From positions 434,001 to 498,000 of the forward strand of contig JACEVL010000410.1 of NCBI GenBank assembly GCA_020284085.1: 64,000 nt of DNA. Direction: 5' to 3'. The stretch is from Aporrectodea caliginosa (taxonomy: Eukaryota; Annelida; Clitellata; Crassiclitellata; Lumbricidae). A program made the translations under genes and the position numbers. The notes beneath the pieces were generated by a model. That model did no database searches, had not been told where the DNA came from, and saw only the letters and a list, made by a program, of their open reading frames with translations. Shown here in pieces: positions 63,623 through 64,000 of this stretch (position 1 is its first letter; each line of letters begins with the position of its first letter).

Positions 63623-64000
63623 CTTCAATCAAGTGCAACAAACATTTAATGTTACGCAGCTCAGCTCTTTTGTGTTCAGTGATTAAAAAAACACTTATCT
63701 ACTCACAACTGTAGTCAATTTTACTAACTATATAATACTACGATACTCAATTAACGGAGTCATTTATCAGCTTTAGTGCCAAAAGGACTGAAGGAATGAA
63801 TAACTGAGATTTTAATAGTTTCATTTGATAATAAAGACCATACGTTGACGGCTTGACTAGATGTACACATAATCCGCCATTTTGAACGTCCGTACCTCTG
63901 TATACAGTCAATTTCCTGTATGCACGAGTCCTGGCGTCCAGATGGGCCCGTTTCTTTTTCCCAAGAGGAGAAACGAGCGTGTTGGACGCTCTGATTGCGG
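63623..64000 (-). other. Upstream intron of synaptotagmin, continues past window
   Basis: No exon was recognised here, so the transmembrane exon should be beyond 64000. Confidence 0.7.

Overview
The window is invertebrate animal nuclear DNA. Intron-split genes with GT-AG junctions, non-LTR retrotransposon fragments in most introns, several tRNA-derived SINE families, miniature DNA transposons and very long simple repeats all point that way. The palindrome TAGGCCTA is strikingly common. The two genes are metazoan (a Hippo-pathway LATS/Warts kinase and a synaptotagmin-1-type protein). The phylum cannot be fixed from the sequence; a marine invertebrate is a weak guess.

Gene 1 (minus strand, 39091 down to 11695) is a complete LATS/Warts kinase. 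Eight exons with mutually compatible phases join to 1111 residues, close to vertebrate LATS1/2. They carry an N-terminal conserved block, a PPPPY motif, the MOB1-binding segment, a full AGC kinase domain, the activation-loop Ser and the hydrophobic-motif Thr. No UBA domain is evident.

Gene 2 (minus strand, 63622 down to 51029) is the 3' portion of a synaptotagmin-1-like gene. Six exons encode the end of the linker, C2A, C2B and the stop codon. The membrane-anchor exons must lie beyond position 64000. The two genes are in tandem on the same strand, about 12 kb apart, with no functional link visible.

The rest is mobile and repetitive DNA. 1-4100: LINE pieces, SINEs and a hAT-like MITE. 4600-6960: a second SINE copy, TA tracts and a second hAT-like MITE. 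7000-11694: 3' flank or UTR of LATS. 11.7-39 kb: LATS exons among LINE 3' ends, SINEs and a 0.8-kb minisatellite. 39-51 kb: 5' flank of LATS, more SINEs, three related palindromic MITEs and long simple repeats. 51-64 kb: the synaptotagmin exons, a 5'-truncated LINE flanked by perfect 57-bp direct repeats, and a 4.1-kb transposon with roughly 1-kb inverted arms. Those arms carry ATGGCGG clusters every ~160 bp, and the interior holds a decayed minus-strand gene with the HEEADTR / TGC motifs of a PIN/XPG-like nuclease family. This last element is the most unusual structure in the window.
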